Assembly: GCA_902591535.1 (NCBI GenBank)
Contig: CACJBA010000009.1
Location: 1-40,955, forward strand
DNA: 40,955 nt
Origin: an uncultured Pelagibacteraceae bacterium
Lineage (GTDB): Bacteria; Pseudomonadota; Alphaproteobacteria; Pelagibacterales; Pelagibacteraceae
Direction of reading: 5' to 3'
A program made the position numbers and the translations under genes. Position 1 is the stretch's first letter, and the number at the start of each line of letters is the position of its first letter. This document shows positions 16,822-26,775 of this stretch, piece by piece. Under the pieces are notes generated by a model. It worked only from the letters and a program-made list of their open reading frames with translations, searched no databases and was not told where the DNA came from.

Positions 16822-17301
16822 TTTTAAAAAATTTTGAGCTGCTGAAATTTCACAAGTGGCAGTATCTTCTTCTGCTTGTATTTTCTGTACAACATTGTCG
16901 TCAATTAACATTGTATATCTTGCTGACCTCATTCCCTGACCTCGGTCGTGTCTATCTATTTCTGCTCCAATTGATTTAGTAAATTCACAATATGGGTCTG
17001 CAGCCATAAATATTTTATCTTCAACTTTTTGACTATCACCCCATGCTTTCATCACATTTGGATCATTAACTGAAACACAAATAATTTTTGTAACCCCTTT
17101 ATTCTTTGCTTCCTCATAATTATTAACATACCCTGGAAGATGTTTTGCGGAACAAACTTTTGTAAATGCTCCAGGAACACCAATCACAATTGTTTTATGA
17201 TTTTTAAAAACTTCTGCTGTAGTTATTTTTTTTGCTGCTCCACTTGAGTCTAAATAATAAAATTCTGAATTTGGAAGTTGTTCCCCTTCTTTAATCTTCA
17301 T
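16813..17301 (-). CDS. Peroxiredoxin, Prx5 / glutaredoxin-dependent type
   Basis: This 162-residue thiol peroxidase of the Prx5 family reduces hydrogen peroxide and alkyl hydroperoxides. The peroxidatic cysteine is C50 in PGAFTKVCSAKHLPGY, with T47 and a downstream arginine (RSARYTMLI) in the usual places. C150 near the C-terminus may be a resolving cysteine but is not certain. It is the last gene of the cytochrome oxidase run, overlapping thrC by four bases. Sitting there it could protect against oxidants made by respiration, which is an inference. Confidence 0.92.
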   Translation of the reverse strand: MKIKEGEQLPNSEFYYLDSSGAAKKITTAEVFKNHKTIVIGVPGAFTKVCSAKHLPGYVNNYEEAKNKGVTKIICVSVNDPNVMKAWGDSQKVEDKIFMAADPYCEFTKSIGAEIDRHDRGQGMRSARYTMLIDDNVVQKIQAEEDTATCEISAAQNFLKLI

Positions 17302-18680
17302 TTTATTTTACCTATAATATAGTTTTTAATTTTTTCTAAATTATTTTCTACTATATCATAATCTTCTTTTTCATTCAAAATAAACTCGAGTTCTTTTGGT
17401 AAATCAGATTTTAAATTAATAGCTTTGGAAACAGCATCAGGAAATTTACATGGATGTGCAGTTGCTAGCACAATATTATTTCCTCTTAGGTTGTGTTTGT
17501 CGAAAGCGCCATATCCAATTGCTGTGTGTGGATCCAAAACTACAGAAAATTTTTCATACACCTTTTTAATAACCTCCAAAGTCTCATTCTCACTCAGACT
17601 AGCTGATAAAAAATTTTCTCTAATTTTATTTAATTTATCATCACCAATTAAATATTTTCCATTCTCTTTAATATTTTTCATATCTAATAAAGTCTGTTTA
17701 TCATCCTTATTATTAAGATCGAATATAAGTCTCTCGAAATTACTAGCTATTTGAATATCCATACTAGGAGAAATTGTTTCTGAAACCTTTTCTGCTTCAT
17801 AACTACCTTTTGATATTGCTCTATGTAAAATGTCGTTTTGATTAGTTGCAACAATTAATTTATTTATAGGCAAGCCCATTTTTTTGGCTAAATATCCAGC
17901 ATAAACATCTCCAAAATTTCCTGTTGGTACTGAAAAATTTGTTGGTTCACCTGTATTTTCTACCAATGAATAACTATAAAAATAATAAACACTTTGAGCA
18001 ATTATCCTCGCCCAATTAATAGAGTTTACCCCTGACATTTTGATATAATTTGAAAACTGCTTATCTGCAAACATAGATTTAACCAGGTTTTGGCAATCAT
18101 CAAAATTTCCCTTTATAGCTATATTGAATACATTTTCATATTTACCTGTTGTCATTAATTTTCTTTGAACTGGTGAAACACGATTGTCTGGATGAAGCAC
18201 AAAAATATTAACATTTTTTTTACCTTTAATTGCATCAATTGCTGCAGCACCAGTGTCTCCAGATGTGGCAACAACAATATTAATTTTTTTATTTTCATTG
18301 TTTAGGTAATATTCGTAAAAGTTACCTAAAAGTTGCATTGCAACATCTTTAAAAGCTAGAGTAGGACCATGAAATAATTCTAATATTGTTTTGTCTCCAA
18401 TCTTTATGAAATCTACAACGTTATCTTTTCTAAATGTGGAGTAAGATTTATCAATAATTTTACTCATTTCAGATTCAGACATAAAATTACCAATAAATGG
18501 ATAAACAATTTTTTTTGCTAATTCTGAATAACTAAGTTTTTTTAAATCTCTAATTTCATTTTCCCCATATTTCACTAATTCTTCTGGAATAAATAAACCT
18601 CCATCATCAGCAAGACCTTTGATAAAAACATCTTTAAATTCAAAGGTTTTTGATGCGTCTCTTGTACTTACGTATCTCAT
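17298..18680 (-). CDS. thrC: Threonine synthase
   Basis: This PLP enzyme converts O-phosphohomoserine to threonine. The 460-residue length and the opening MRYVSTRDASKTFEFKDVF match the longer Gram-negative ThrC type. The PLP lysine is K111 in HGPTLAFKD, followed by the phosphate-binding region VVATSGDTGAAAI near residue 160 and a later SVPTGNFGDVYAGY. It starts immediately after the surf1 stop codon and overlaps the peroxiredoxin gene by four bases, so it is probably read through from the cytochrome oxidase operon. Confidence 0.96.
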   Translation of the reverse strand: MRYVSTRDASKTFEFKDVFIKGLADDGGLFIPEELVKYGENEIRDLKKLSYSELAKKIVYPFIGNFMSESEMSKIIDKSYSTFRKDNVVDFIKIGDKTILELFHGPTLAFKDVAMQLLGNFYEYYLNNENKKINIVVATSGDTGAAAIDAIKGKKNVNIFVLHPDNRVSPVQRKLMTTGKYENVFNIAIKGNFDDCQNLVKSMFADKQFSNYIKMSGVNSINWARIIAQSVYYFYSYSLVENTGEPTNFSVPTGNFGDVYAGYLAKKMGLPINKLIVATNQNDILHRAISKGSYEAEKVSETISPSMDIQIASNFERLIFDLNNKDDKQTLLDMKNIKENGKYLIGDDKLNKIRENFLSASLSENETLEVIKKVYEKFSVVLDPHTAIGYGAFDKHNLRGNNIVLATAHPCKFPDAVSKAINLKSDLPKELEFILNEKEDYDIVENNLEKIKNYIIGKIK

Positions 18681-19334
18681 TTAATAATTTTTTTTCCTAA
18701 AATATAAATATATTAAAAGGATTGAAATCGCCATAGAAAACCAAGTAATTGCATACTTCTTGTGATTATTTGAAATTTTAGCAGTAATCACTCTTGGTTT
18801 TGGAATTTTATATTCACCGTTTAAATAAATTACATACTCTGAAAAATTTCTTCCAGTGAATTTAAAAATATCTTCTCTATTCAAAGTAAACCAATAATTT
18901 TTCTCTATATCGTTTTCTGGCTTAAATGCACTAGGTTTGGTTTGCAGCATAACAGTAGCAACTATTTGATTTTGATCAACTGAATTTATTTCGGGTAGAC
19001 CTTTTTTTTCAAAAGGTATCCATCCCCTATTCATCAAGTAATTTTCATCACCAATTTTAATTGGATTAATTACTTCAAATCCAGGTTTGCCATTATCATT
19101 TAAATTGTATAAGTACATTTGTTTATCAAAATCAATTTCGCCACTTGTCTTTATTCTTAGATAATTTTTTTTTTCAATATTAGATAATTCCACAGGTTCG
19201 TTTTTTAGAGAATTTTCTATTTGCTCAATTAATTCTAACTTCCAATTTAATCTGTATATTTGCCAAAACCCTAAAGAGAATAGAGTTAAAATAATAAAAT
19301 AAACAAAAACTGAAAATAGAAATTTATTCTTCAA
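18681..19334 (-). CDS. SURF1 family cytochrome oxidase assembly protein
   Basis: SURF1 proteins help insert heme a into subunit I of cytochrome c oxidase. The 217-residue protein has the diagnostic layout: one N-terminal helix (about residues 5-25), an extracytoplasmic domain and a second helix near the C-terminus (about 192-211). FSLGFWQIYRLNWKLELI and LMNRGWIPF are family-typical blocks. It lies between coxC and thrC in the oxidase operon. Confidence 0.93.
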   Translation of the reverse strand: MKNKFLFSVFVYFIILTLFSLGFWQIYRLNWKLELIEQIENSLKNEPVELSNIEKKNYLRIKTSGEIDFDKQMYLYNLNDNGKPGFEVINPIKIGDENYLMNRGWIPFEKKGLPEINSVDQNQIVATVMLQTKPSAFKPENDIEKNYWFTLNREDIFKFTGRNFSEYVIYLNGEYKIPKPRVITAKISNNHKKYAITWFSMAISILLIYLYFRKKNY

Positions 19335-19343
19335 GGATAAATA

Positions 19344-20132
19344 TTAACTTCCCCAAATATAAATTGCAGCAAATAAAAATAGCCACACTACGTCAACAAA
19401 ATGCCAGTACCACGCAGCTGCTTCAAATCCAAAATGATGATCCTTTGTGAAATGACCAAGTCTTCCTCTCCACAAACATACGGCCAAAAATATTGTTCCA
19501 ATAATCACATGGAAACCGTGAAAGCCTGTTGCCATATAAAATACTGCTCCATAAATATGGCCCGAGTATGTGAAGGTAGCATGATGGTATTCATATGCTT
19601 GTAATAACGTAAAAAAGAAACCTAGGATTACAGTTAAAGTTAACCCTTGAATAAATCCTTTTCTGTCACCCTCTAATAAAGAGTGATGAGCCCAAGTTAC
19701 AGTTGTTCCTGATAGTAATAAAACTAAAGTATTTATTAAAGGGATATCCCAAGGATCAAATGTTTCAATATCTTTTGGTGGCCATACATTTCCAACGAAT
19801 TCATTTGGAAATAAACTTATATCAAAGTAAGCCCAAAACCATGCAACAAAAAACATTACCTCTGAAGCAATAAATAAAGTCATTCCATATCTATGATGAA
19901 TTTGAACAACAGGAGTGTGATGACCTTGATGTTCGGCTTCGATTACTACATCTCTGAACCACATATATGCACCATAAATTAATAAAGCTAAACCAAGATA
20001 CATTCCCCAAGAAATACCGTTATGCATATAAAAAATTGCACCTATTGCTAATACTAAGCATGCAAAAGATGTATAAATTGGCCAAGGGCTTGGATCAACT
20101 AAATGGTAATCGTGTTTTTTTTCTGCTGACAT
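19344..20132 (-). CDS. coxC: Cytochrome c oxidase subunit III
   Basis: Subunit III of the aa3-type oxidase supports proton uptake and stability of the core. The 262-residue protein has seven predicted membrane helices, beginning HDYHLVDPSPWPIYTS, and shows conserved SEVMFFVAWFWAYF, a glutamate in the helix, and HGFHVIIG and WHFVDVVWLFLF near the end. It follows ctaG by nine bases and precedes surf1 by nine. Confidence 0.97.
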   Translation of the reverse strand: MSAEKKHDYHLVDPSPWPIYTSFACLVLAIGAIFYMHNGISWGMYLGLALLIYGAYMWFRDVVIEAEHQGHHTPVVQIHHRYGMTLFIASEVMFFVAWFWAYFDISLFPNEFVGNVWPPKDIETFDPWDIPLINTLVLLLSGTTVTWAHHSLLEGDRKGFIQGLTLTVILGFFFTLLQAYEYHHATFTYSGHIYGAVFYMATGFHGFHVIIGTIFLAVCLWRGRLGHFTKDHHFGFEAAAWYWHFVDVVWLFLFAAIYIWGS

Positions 20133-20141
20133 TTTTCGTGA

Positions 20142-20675
20142 TTATGATTGTTTATAGTAATCTGTCGAGAAAAAAGTATACGACATGGTTACATCTTTTA
20201 GATTTTTTGTTGTTGGATCGTTAACAAGTTCAGGGTCTAAATAAAAAGTCATTACATAAGTAGCCTTCTCACCAGCCTTCAACTCTTGTTTTTCAAAGCA
20301 AAAACATCCTAATTTACTATAATATTTTCCAAAACTTGCTGGTGAAACATTAAAACTTGCTACTCCGAATGTAGTATCATCGCCATAATTTTCTACCTCA
20401 AACTCTATTCTATTAACCTGGCCAACCTTAACATCCATAACATTTGATTTGGCTTTAAAATCCCATTCTAGATTGTTTACATTTGTATCAAATCTAACAC
20501 TTACCACTTTATCTAATACTATATCTGGAGCTTCTTTTGAAACCTGAGTTGTTCCCCCAAAACCTGTAACTCTACAAAACAGATCATACAAAGGCACTGC
20601 AGCAAATGATAAACCTAACATCAAAACAAAAATTCCTGCCAACAATATTGGTGTTAATGTTTTACCTTTCATCAT
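20142..20675 (-). CDS. ctaG: Cytochrome c oxidase copper assembly protein CtaG (Cox11)
   Basis: CtaG/Cox11 delivers copper to the CuB site in subunit I. The 177-residue protein has a single N-terminal helix (about residues 8-27), the membrane-proximal cysteine in PLYDLFCRVTGFGGTTQ, and the periplasmic copper motif LGCFCFEKQ. Two ATG codons stand in tandem (20675 and 20672); either could start translation. The first overlaps the stop of the small CoxF-like gene (ATGA). Confidence 0.94.
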   Translation of the reverse strand: MMKGKTLTPILLAGIFVLMLGLSFAAVPLYDLFCRVTGFGGTTQVSKEAPDIVLDKVVSVRFDTNVNNLEWDFKAKSNVMDVKVGQVNRIEFEVENYGDDTTFGVASFNVSPASFGKYYSKLGCFCFEKQELKAGEKATYVMTFYLDPELVNDPTTKNLKDVTMSYTFFSTDYYKQS

Positions 20676-20797
20676 ATCTGCCTATCAAATACTCCAACGT
20701 TGTATAAAGTAAAAATAAATAAAAAAACCATAAAAGCTAAAATTACTATTGCAGTGATTATATTTTTTTTCTTTGTCCTTTTATCAGGTGTTATCAT
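20672..20797 (-). CDS. Small single-helix CoxF-like protein of the oxidase operon
   Basis: A 41-codon reading frame fills the gap between ctaB and ctaG exactly. It begins MITPDKRTKKKN, has one hydrophobic helix from about residue 13 to 32, and ends YNVGVFDRQI. Its ATG overlaps the ctaB stop and its stop overlaps the ctaG start, both as ATGA, which argues strongly that it is translated. The layout (basic N-terminus, one membrane helix, position before ctaG) matches small CoxF-type proteins at this position in other alphaproteobacterial oxidase operons. Its role in oxidase assembly is inferred from position only. Confidence 0.82.
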   Translation of the reverse strand: MITPDKRTKKKNIITAIVILAFMVFLFIFTLYNVGVFDRQI

Positions 20798-21705
20798 AAA
20801 ATTTTATCTATTAAAAAAAGAACAAATATTAAGAATAAATATAAAATTGAATACCCAAATATTGTTTTTGCTTTTTTTGCATCAAATTTGTTTTTTTTAA
20901 ACTTGTAAAGTTCGAAACATAAATAATTATAGTAAATTGTCAAAATTAAAGATGGTATTAAAAACGCTAAACCTACGAAACCAATAGCATACGGTAAAAT
21001 TACAACTGGTAGCATTGTAACCGAATAAACAAATATATTTAATTTTGTGCTCTCCACACCGTTGGTAAGAGGAAGCATTGGTATTTTTGCTTTCTTATAG
21101 TCATCAGATTTGTATAAGCTTAAAGCCCAGAAGTGAGATGGGGTCCAAAAAAATATAATCAAAAAGAAAGTAAGTGGCTCTAATGAAAGAGAGTTAGTGG
21201 CTATAGTCCAACCAATAACAGGTGGTAATGCTCCTGCAGCTCCTCCAATCACTATATTTTGTGGAGTTTTTCTTTTTAACCAAATTGTATAAACAAATAC
21301 ATAAAACAAAATAGTAAACAGTAACAAGACAGCTGATATTCTATTTGAGTAAAAATCGAGTGCAATTACAGAAAATATTGAGAGAGAAACTCCAAAAACT
21401 AAAGCTTGGTTTTTGTTTACTTTGCCTGTCGGAATTGGTCTCAAACAAGTTCTTGTCATAAGAGCATCTAAATCTGACTCGTACCACATATTTAAAGCCC
21501 CAGCTGCCCCTGCTCCAATTGAAACTAAAATTATTCCAATGATTGCATCTTTTGTTGGAATTATATTGGGAGCCATTAATAATCCAACTGCACATGTAAA
21601 GATAACCAAAGACATTACTCTTGGTTTCATTAGTTTAAATAACTCAGATAAATTGAAGGCGTCTTCTTGAGATAAGTTTCTATTTTTTAATTTAGACTTA
21701 ATCAT
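20794..21705 (-). CDS. ctaB: Protoheme IX farnesyltransferase (heme O synthase)
   Basis: CtaB (CyoE) adds a farnesyl chain to heme b, giving heme O, the precursor of heme A. The 303-residue UbiA-superfamily membrane protein begins its core with LMKPRVMSLVIF and has the prenyl-diphosphate motif NMWYESDLDALMTRT followed by RPIPTG; a second aspartate motif, KSDDYKKAKIPML, lies further on. It has about eight to nine hydrophobic segments. Within the oxidase operon it follows coxA after 33 bases. Confidence 0.96.
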   Translation of the reverse strand: MIKSKLKNRNLSQEDAFNLSELFKLMKPRVMSLVIFTCAVGLLMAPNIIPTKDAIIGIILVSIGAGAAGALNMWYESDLDALMTRTCLRPIPTGKVNKNQALVFGVSLSIFSVIALDFYSNRISAVLLLFTILFYVFVYTIWLKRKTPQNIVIGGAAGALPPVIGWTIATNSLSLEPLTFFLIIFFWTPSHFWALSLYKSDDYKKAKIPMLPLTNGVESTKLNIFVYSVTMLPVVILPYAIGFVGLAFLIPSLILTIYYNYLCFELYKFKKNKFDAKKAKTIFGYSILYLFLIFVLFLIDKIL

Positions 21706-21738
21706 TAATTTAAAGTTAAAAAATCTTGTTTGCTATAT

Positions 21739-24190
<2,452 letters not shown>

Positions 24191-24251
24191 TTTTTTACCT
24201 TATATAGAGCGTCTTTAAAAAAAATACACTTTTACTTTTAGCGACAAAATA

Positions 24252-24950
24252 TCAAATAATTGCGTAATTTATGATCGACAGGGCAGAAATTACTGCTGTT
24301 TCTGATCTTAATATGTTTTCATTGATCTTAATAGGCTGAACACCCTCAAATTTAAGAATCTCTTCTCTCTCCTCTTCAGAGAAATCTCCCTCTGGACCTA
24401 TGATTACACACTTGGGTTTTATAGTTAACTTTTTATGATCAATTTTTGTGTTATTAGTATTTAGATCAGTAAATATTAAATCCATATCATTACTTAGAAA
24501 ATTTTTTAATTTTTGAGGATCTTCAATTATTGGCACTGTTATTCTATTGGATTGCTCAGCCGCTTCTATAATTACTTTTTCTAATCTCTGTTTATTTATT
24601 TTTCTAACAATTGTTCTTTCAAAGATGATTGGGAAAAACTTAGTCACACCAAGTTCTGTTGCCTTTTGTATCATAAAATTAAAATAATTAGATTTAATTG
24701 GTGAGAAAGCTAACCAAAGCTCTTTGATATTTTCTTTCTGTCGTAATTGTTTGGTAACATTAAATTCAACTATACTTTTGGATATATTCAAAATTTTAAC
24801 TTCCCATTCTCCGCTACTATTAAATAGAGAGAACTCTTCATTCTTCTTGATCCTCATAACTTTTAAAACATAATGAGATTGAGATTTGTCTAATTTGTCA
24901 GTCAAATTAAGAGATAAACTTTTTGAAAAAAATAATCTAATGTTACTCAT
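24252..24950 (-). CDS. rsmE: 16S rRNA m3U1498 methyltransferase RsmE
   Basis: RsmE is a SPOUT-fold methyltransferase that modifies U1498 of 16S rRNA. The 232-residue protein has the N-terminal PUA-like part and the C-terminal trefoil knot with IGPEGD at 184-189 and ILRSETA at 213-219, together with the preceding EAAEQSNR segment (129-136). It starts 16 bases from the divergent haloacid dehalogenase gene, so their promoters must overlap. The 61-base spacer between it and coxB holds no gene. Confidence 0.95.
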   Translation of the reverse strand: MSNIRLFFSKSLSLNLTDKLDKSQSHYVLKVMRIKKNEEFSLFNSSGEWEVKILNISKSIVEFNVTKQLRQKENIKELWLAFSPIKSNYFNFMIQKATELGVTKFFPIIFERTIVRKINKQRLEKVIIEAAEQSNRITVPIIEDPQKLKNFLSNDMDLIFTDLNTNNTKIDHKKLTIKPKCVIIGPEGDFSEEEREEILKFEGVQPIKINENILRSETAVISALSIINYAII

Positions 24951-24966
24951 ATTAATAAGTTAGTTT

Positions 24967-25629
24967 ATGAAAAATATTAAAGCAATAATTTTTGATGCAT
25001 ATGGTACTTTATTCGATGTTAATTCAGCAGCGGAAAAGTGTAAGGATAAAATTGGTGACAAGTGGGAAGGATTCGCAAATTATTGGCGAACTACTCAATT
25101 AGAGTATACCTGGCTTAGAAGTTTAATGAAAAGACACAAAAATTTTTGGCAAATTACAGAAGATAGTTTAGATAAATCCATGAAAGCTTATGCTATAGAT
25201 AATTCAATGAGAAATGAATTATTAGATCTTTATAAAATTCTTTCACCCTTTGAAGAAGTTCCTGAGGTCTTAAAATCACTAAAAGAAAAAAATTTAAAAC
25301 TAGCTATTCTTTCAAATGGTACTCCTGATCTGCTTTATGAATTGGTTAAAGGCAATAATTTAAAAAATATATTTGATGATTTATTTTCAATTGAAGAGGT
25401 TGGTGTTTATAAACCAGATTCTAAAGTTTACGATATTCCAACTAAGAAATATCAAATACAAAAAAATGAAGTTGCTTTTTTAAGTGCAAATACTTGGGAT
25501 GTTTCAGGCGCAGGAAATTATGGTTATAATTCTATTTGGGTAAACAGAAGTGAGAATATTTTTGATAACTTGGATTATCAACCAAGTCTACAAATTAAAA
25601 ATTTAAAAGAACTTCTCTATAATATTTAA
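24967..25629 (+). CDS. Type II haloacid dehalogenase
   Basis: This is an L-2-haloacid dehalogenase-type HAD hydrolase, which removes halide from short 2-haloacids through an aspartyl ester. The 220 residues show every dehalogenase residue: nucleophile D10 with T14 (FDAYGTLFDV), R41 (YWRTTQLEYTWLR), S116-N117 (LSNGTP), K149 (YKPDSKVY), and S173, N175 and D178 in FLSANTWDVSGAGNYG. The match across these positions is better than for generic HAD phosphatases, so dehalogenase activity is likely; the natural substrate in seawater is not known. A perfect TATAAT for the downstream RNA lies within its last codons. Confidence 0.9.
   Translation: MKNIKAIIFDAYGTLFDVNSAAEKCKDKIGDKWEGFANYWRTTQLEYTWLRSLMKRHKNFWQITEDSLDKSMKAYAIDNSMRNELLDLYKILSPFEEVPEVLKSLKEKNLKLAILSNGTPDLLYELVKGNNLKNIFDDLFSIEEVGVYKPDSKVYDIPTKKYQIQKNEVAFLSANTWDVSGAGNYGYNSIWVNRSENIFDNLDYQPSLQIKNLKELLYNI
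25618..25623 (+). promoter_or_regulatory. Possible -10 element of the structured RNA
   Basis: A perfect TATAAT lies in the last codons of the dehalogenase gene, about 21 bases before the first helix of the RNA candidate, giving a start near 25630. The -35 region 17 bases upstream (TTAAAA, 25595-25600) matches the consensus only in part. AT-rich DNA makes chance matches common. Confidence 0.4.
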
Positions 25630-25643
25630 ATTAATTTCATTAA

Positions 25644-25856
25644 GGGGAAAAAGGGCTCGAAACCAACTAAGAGGGTCAGAATAAAAGCCCTTTCTCCTCG
25701 TTAGTGCTTTAGCAAATTGCAGGGTGCACAATCTTATGTTAATACCCGGTTTAATTTTGAAGTTACAAAAAAAAACCACCAGCTGCAGCGGTGGTTGAAA
25801 TGTCGCTTTAGCTGGATTTGTAAAGCGCCCGCAATTTAACTTAAATCAGCGCTAAC
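25644..25856 (+). ncRNA. Candidate structured RNA of unknown class
   Basis: This occupies the only spacer above 300 bases (25630-25935). I see four helices. (1) 25644-25657 pairs with 25686-25699 over 14 positions with one A-C mismatch and one G-U. (2) 25700-25708 pairs with 25848-25856 (9 pairs, one U-G), continued by 25714-25720 with 25831-25837 (7 pairs) and 25722-25724 with 25828-25830. (3) 25774-25780 pairs with 25790-25796 around a GC-rich tip. (4) 25804-25810 pairs with 25821-25827. Three G-U pairs (645/698, 705/851, 725/827) form only on the plus strand, one (649/694) only on the minus. No tmRNA tag, RNase P, 6S or SRP signature was found. It could be a free RNA or the long leader of the pirin operon. 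GC content is higher than in flanking genes. Confidence 0.55.
25767..25796 (-). terminator. Possible intrinsic terminator, minus strand
   Basis: On the minus strand the stem AACCACC / GGTGGTT (25796-25790 with 25780-25774), lengthened by two GC pairs inside a bulge, is followed by nine T residues (25775-25767). This is the form of a Rho-independent terminator. It would end a minus-strand RNA of about 85 nt starting from TTGACA at 25887-25882. The same hairpin is also helix 3 of the plus-strand candidate, so the terminator reading may be incidental. Confidence 0.4.
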
Positions 25857-25935
25857 TAATATCAACATGAATAAATTGATTTGTCAAAATAATTATTATT
25901 ATTGAATTATTTAATTAAATTACTATTTCAGAGTA

Positions 25936-26772
25936 ATGAAAAATATTGAAGTAAGTAAAATTATTGATCCTATTTCTGCATCGGATGGTGCAGGAGTTAA
26001 ATTAAAAAGAAGTATTGGTGTAGAGCCTAATTACTTTGATCCTTTTTTAATGCTTGATGAATTTGGTTCAGAAAACAGTGAAGATTATATTGCTGGTTTT
26101 CCACCCCACCCTCATCGAGGAATTGAAACAGTTACCTACATGCTAGCTGGAGATTTTGAACATAAAGATAGCACTGGTGGTGAAGGCAGAATGACTGCGG
26201 GTGATGTCCAGTGGATGAAAACTGGAAGTGGCATTATTCACTCAGAAATGCCTGCAATGAAAGAAGGTAAACTTCATGGTTTTCAATTATGGATTAACAT
26301 GCCTGCTAAATTAAAAATGAGTAAGCCTGAATACATTTACATTGATGCAGACAAAATGAGTATTCATAAAGATAATGATAAAAAAGTTAAAGTCATAGCT
26401 GGAAAATTTGAGAATGCAGTAGGACCAGTAAAAGGTCATAATGTTGAACCAGTTTATTTTGATGTGGAGCTAAATAAAGATAAAAAGTTCATTTTTAAAT
26501 TACCATATACTCATAATACATTTGTTTATTTAATTAATGGTGAAATAGAAATTGGTAAAGAAAAACACGATCAAATAGTTGATAGTACTTTAATATTGTT
26601 ATCTAAAGGTGAAGATTTATGTGTTAGAGCTTTATCAAGCGCAAAATTTTTAGTAATTTCAGGTAAACCAATTAATGAGGAAATTGCTAGAGGTGGACCA
26701 TTTGTAATGAATACAAAAGCAGAAATCTTGCAAGCTGTTCAAGATTATCATAATGGTACCTTTGTAAAATAA
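25936..26772 (+). CDS. Pirin family protein
   Basis: Pirins are double cupin-fold metal proteins; some act as quercetinases, others bind regulators or pyruvate dehydrogenase. The 278-residue protein has the N-terminal cupin with metal ligands H58 and H60 in PPHPHRGIETVTY and H102 with E104 in GIIHSEMP, all conserved, and a C-terminal pirin domain from about residue 175. Its job here cannot be told. It is followed three bases later by a quinone oxidoreductase, and the pair may handle quinones or flavonoid-like aromatics. The structured RNA lies 80 bases upstream. Confidence 0.92.
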   Translation: MKNIEVSKIIDPISASDGAGVKLKRSIGVEPNYFDPFLMLDEFGSENSEDYIAGFPPHPHRGIETVTYMLAGDFEHKDSTGGEGRMTAGDVQWMKTGSGIIHSEMPAMKEGKLHGFQLWINMPAKLKMSKPEYIYIDADKMSIHKDNDKKVKVIAGKFENAVGPVKGHNVEPVYFDVELNKDKKFIFKLPYTHNTFVYLINGEIEIGKEKHDQIVDSTLILLSKGEDLCVRALSSAKFLVISGKPINEEIARGGPFVMNTKAEILQAVQDYHNGTFVK

Positions 26773-26775
26773 ATT

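Noticed and set aside
20700..20900. 66-codon plus-strand frame near ctaB
   Set aside because: It is antisense to ctaB and to the small CoxF-like frame, which has overlap-coupled ends and a credible membrane helix.
24191..24251. Promoter of coxB (TATATA before the start on the minus strand)
   Set aside because: The -10-like sequence is present, but no acceptable -35 is found at 16-18 bases, and AT-rich DNA makes such matches common.
25630..25935. tmRNA, RNase P RNA, 6S RNA or SRP RNA in the large spacer
   Set aside because: No alanine-rich tag frame ending in a stop, no T-arm that pairs, no RNase P conserved regions, no SRP GGAAG loop, and the fold is branched, not the long rod of 6S RNA.
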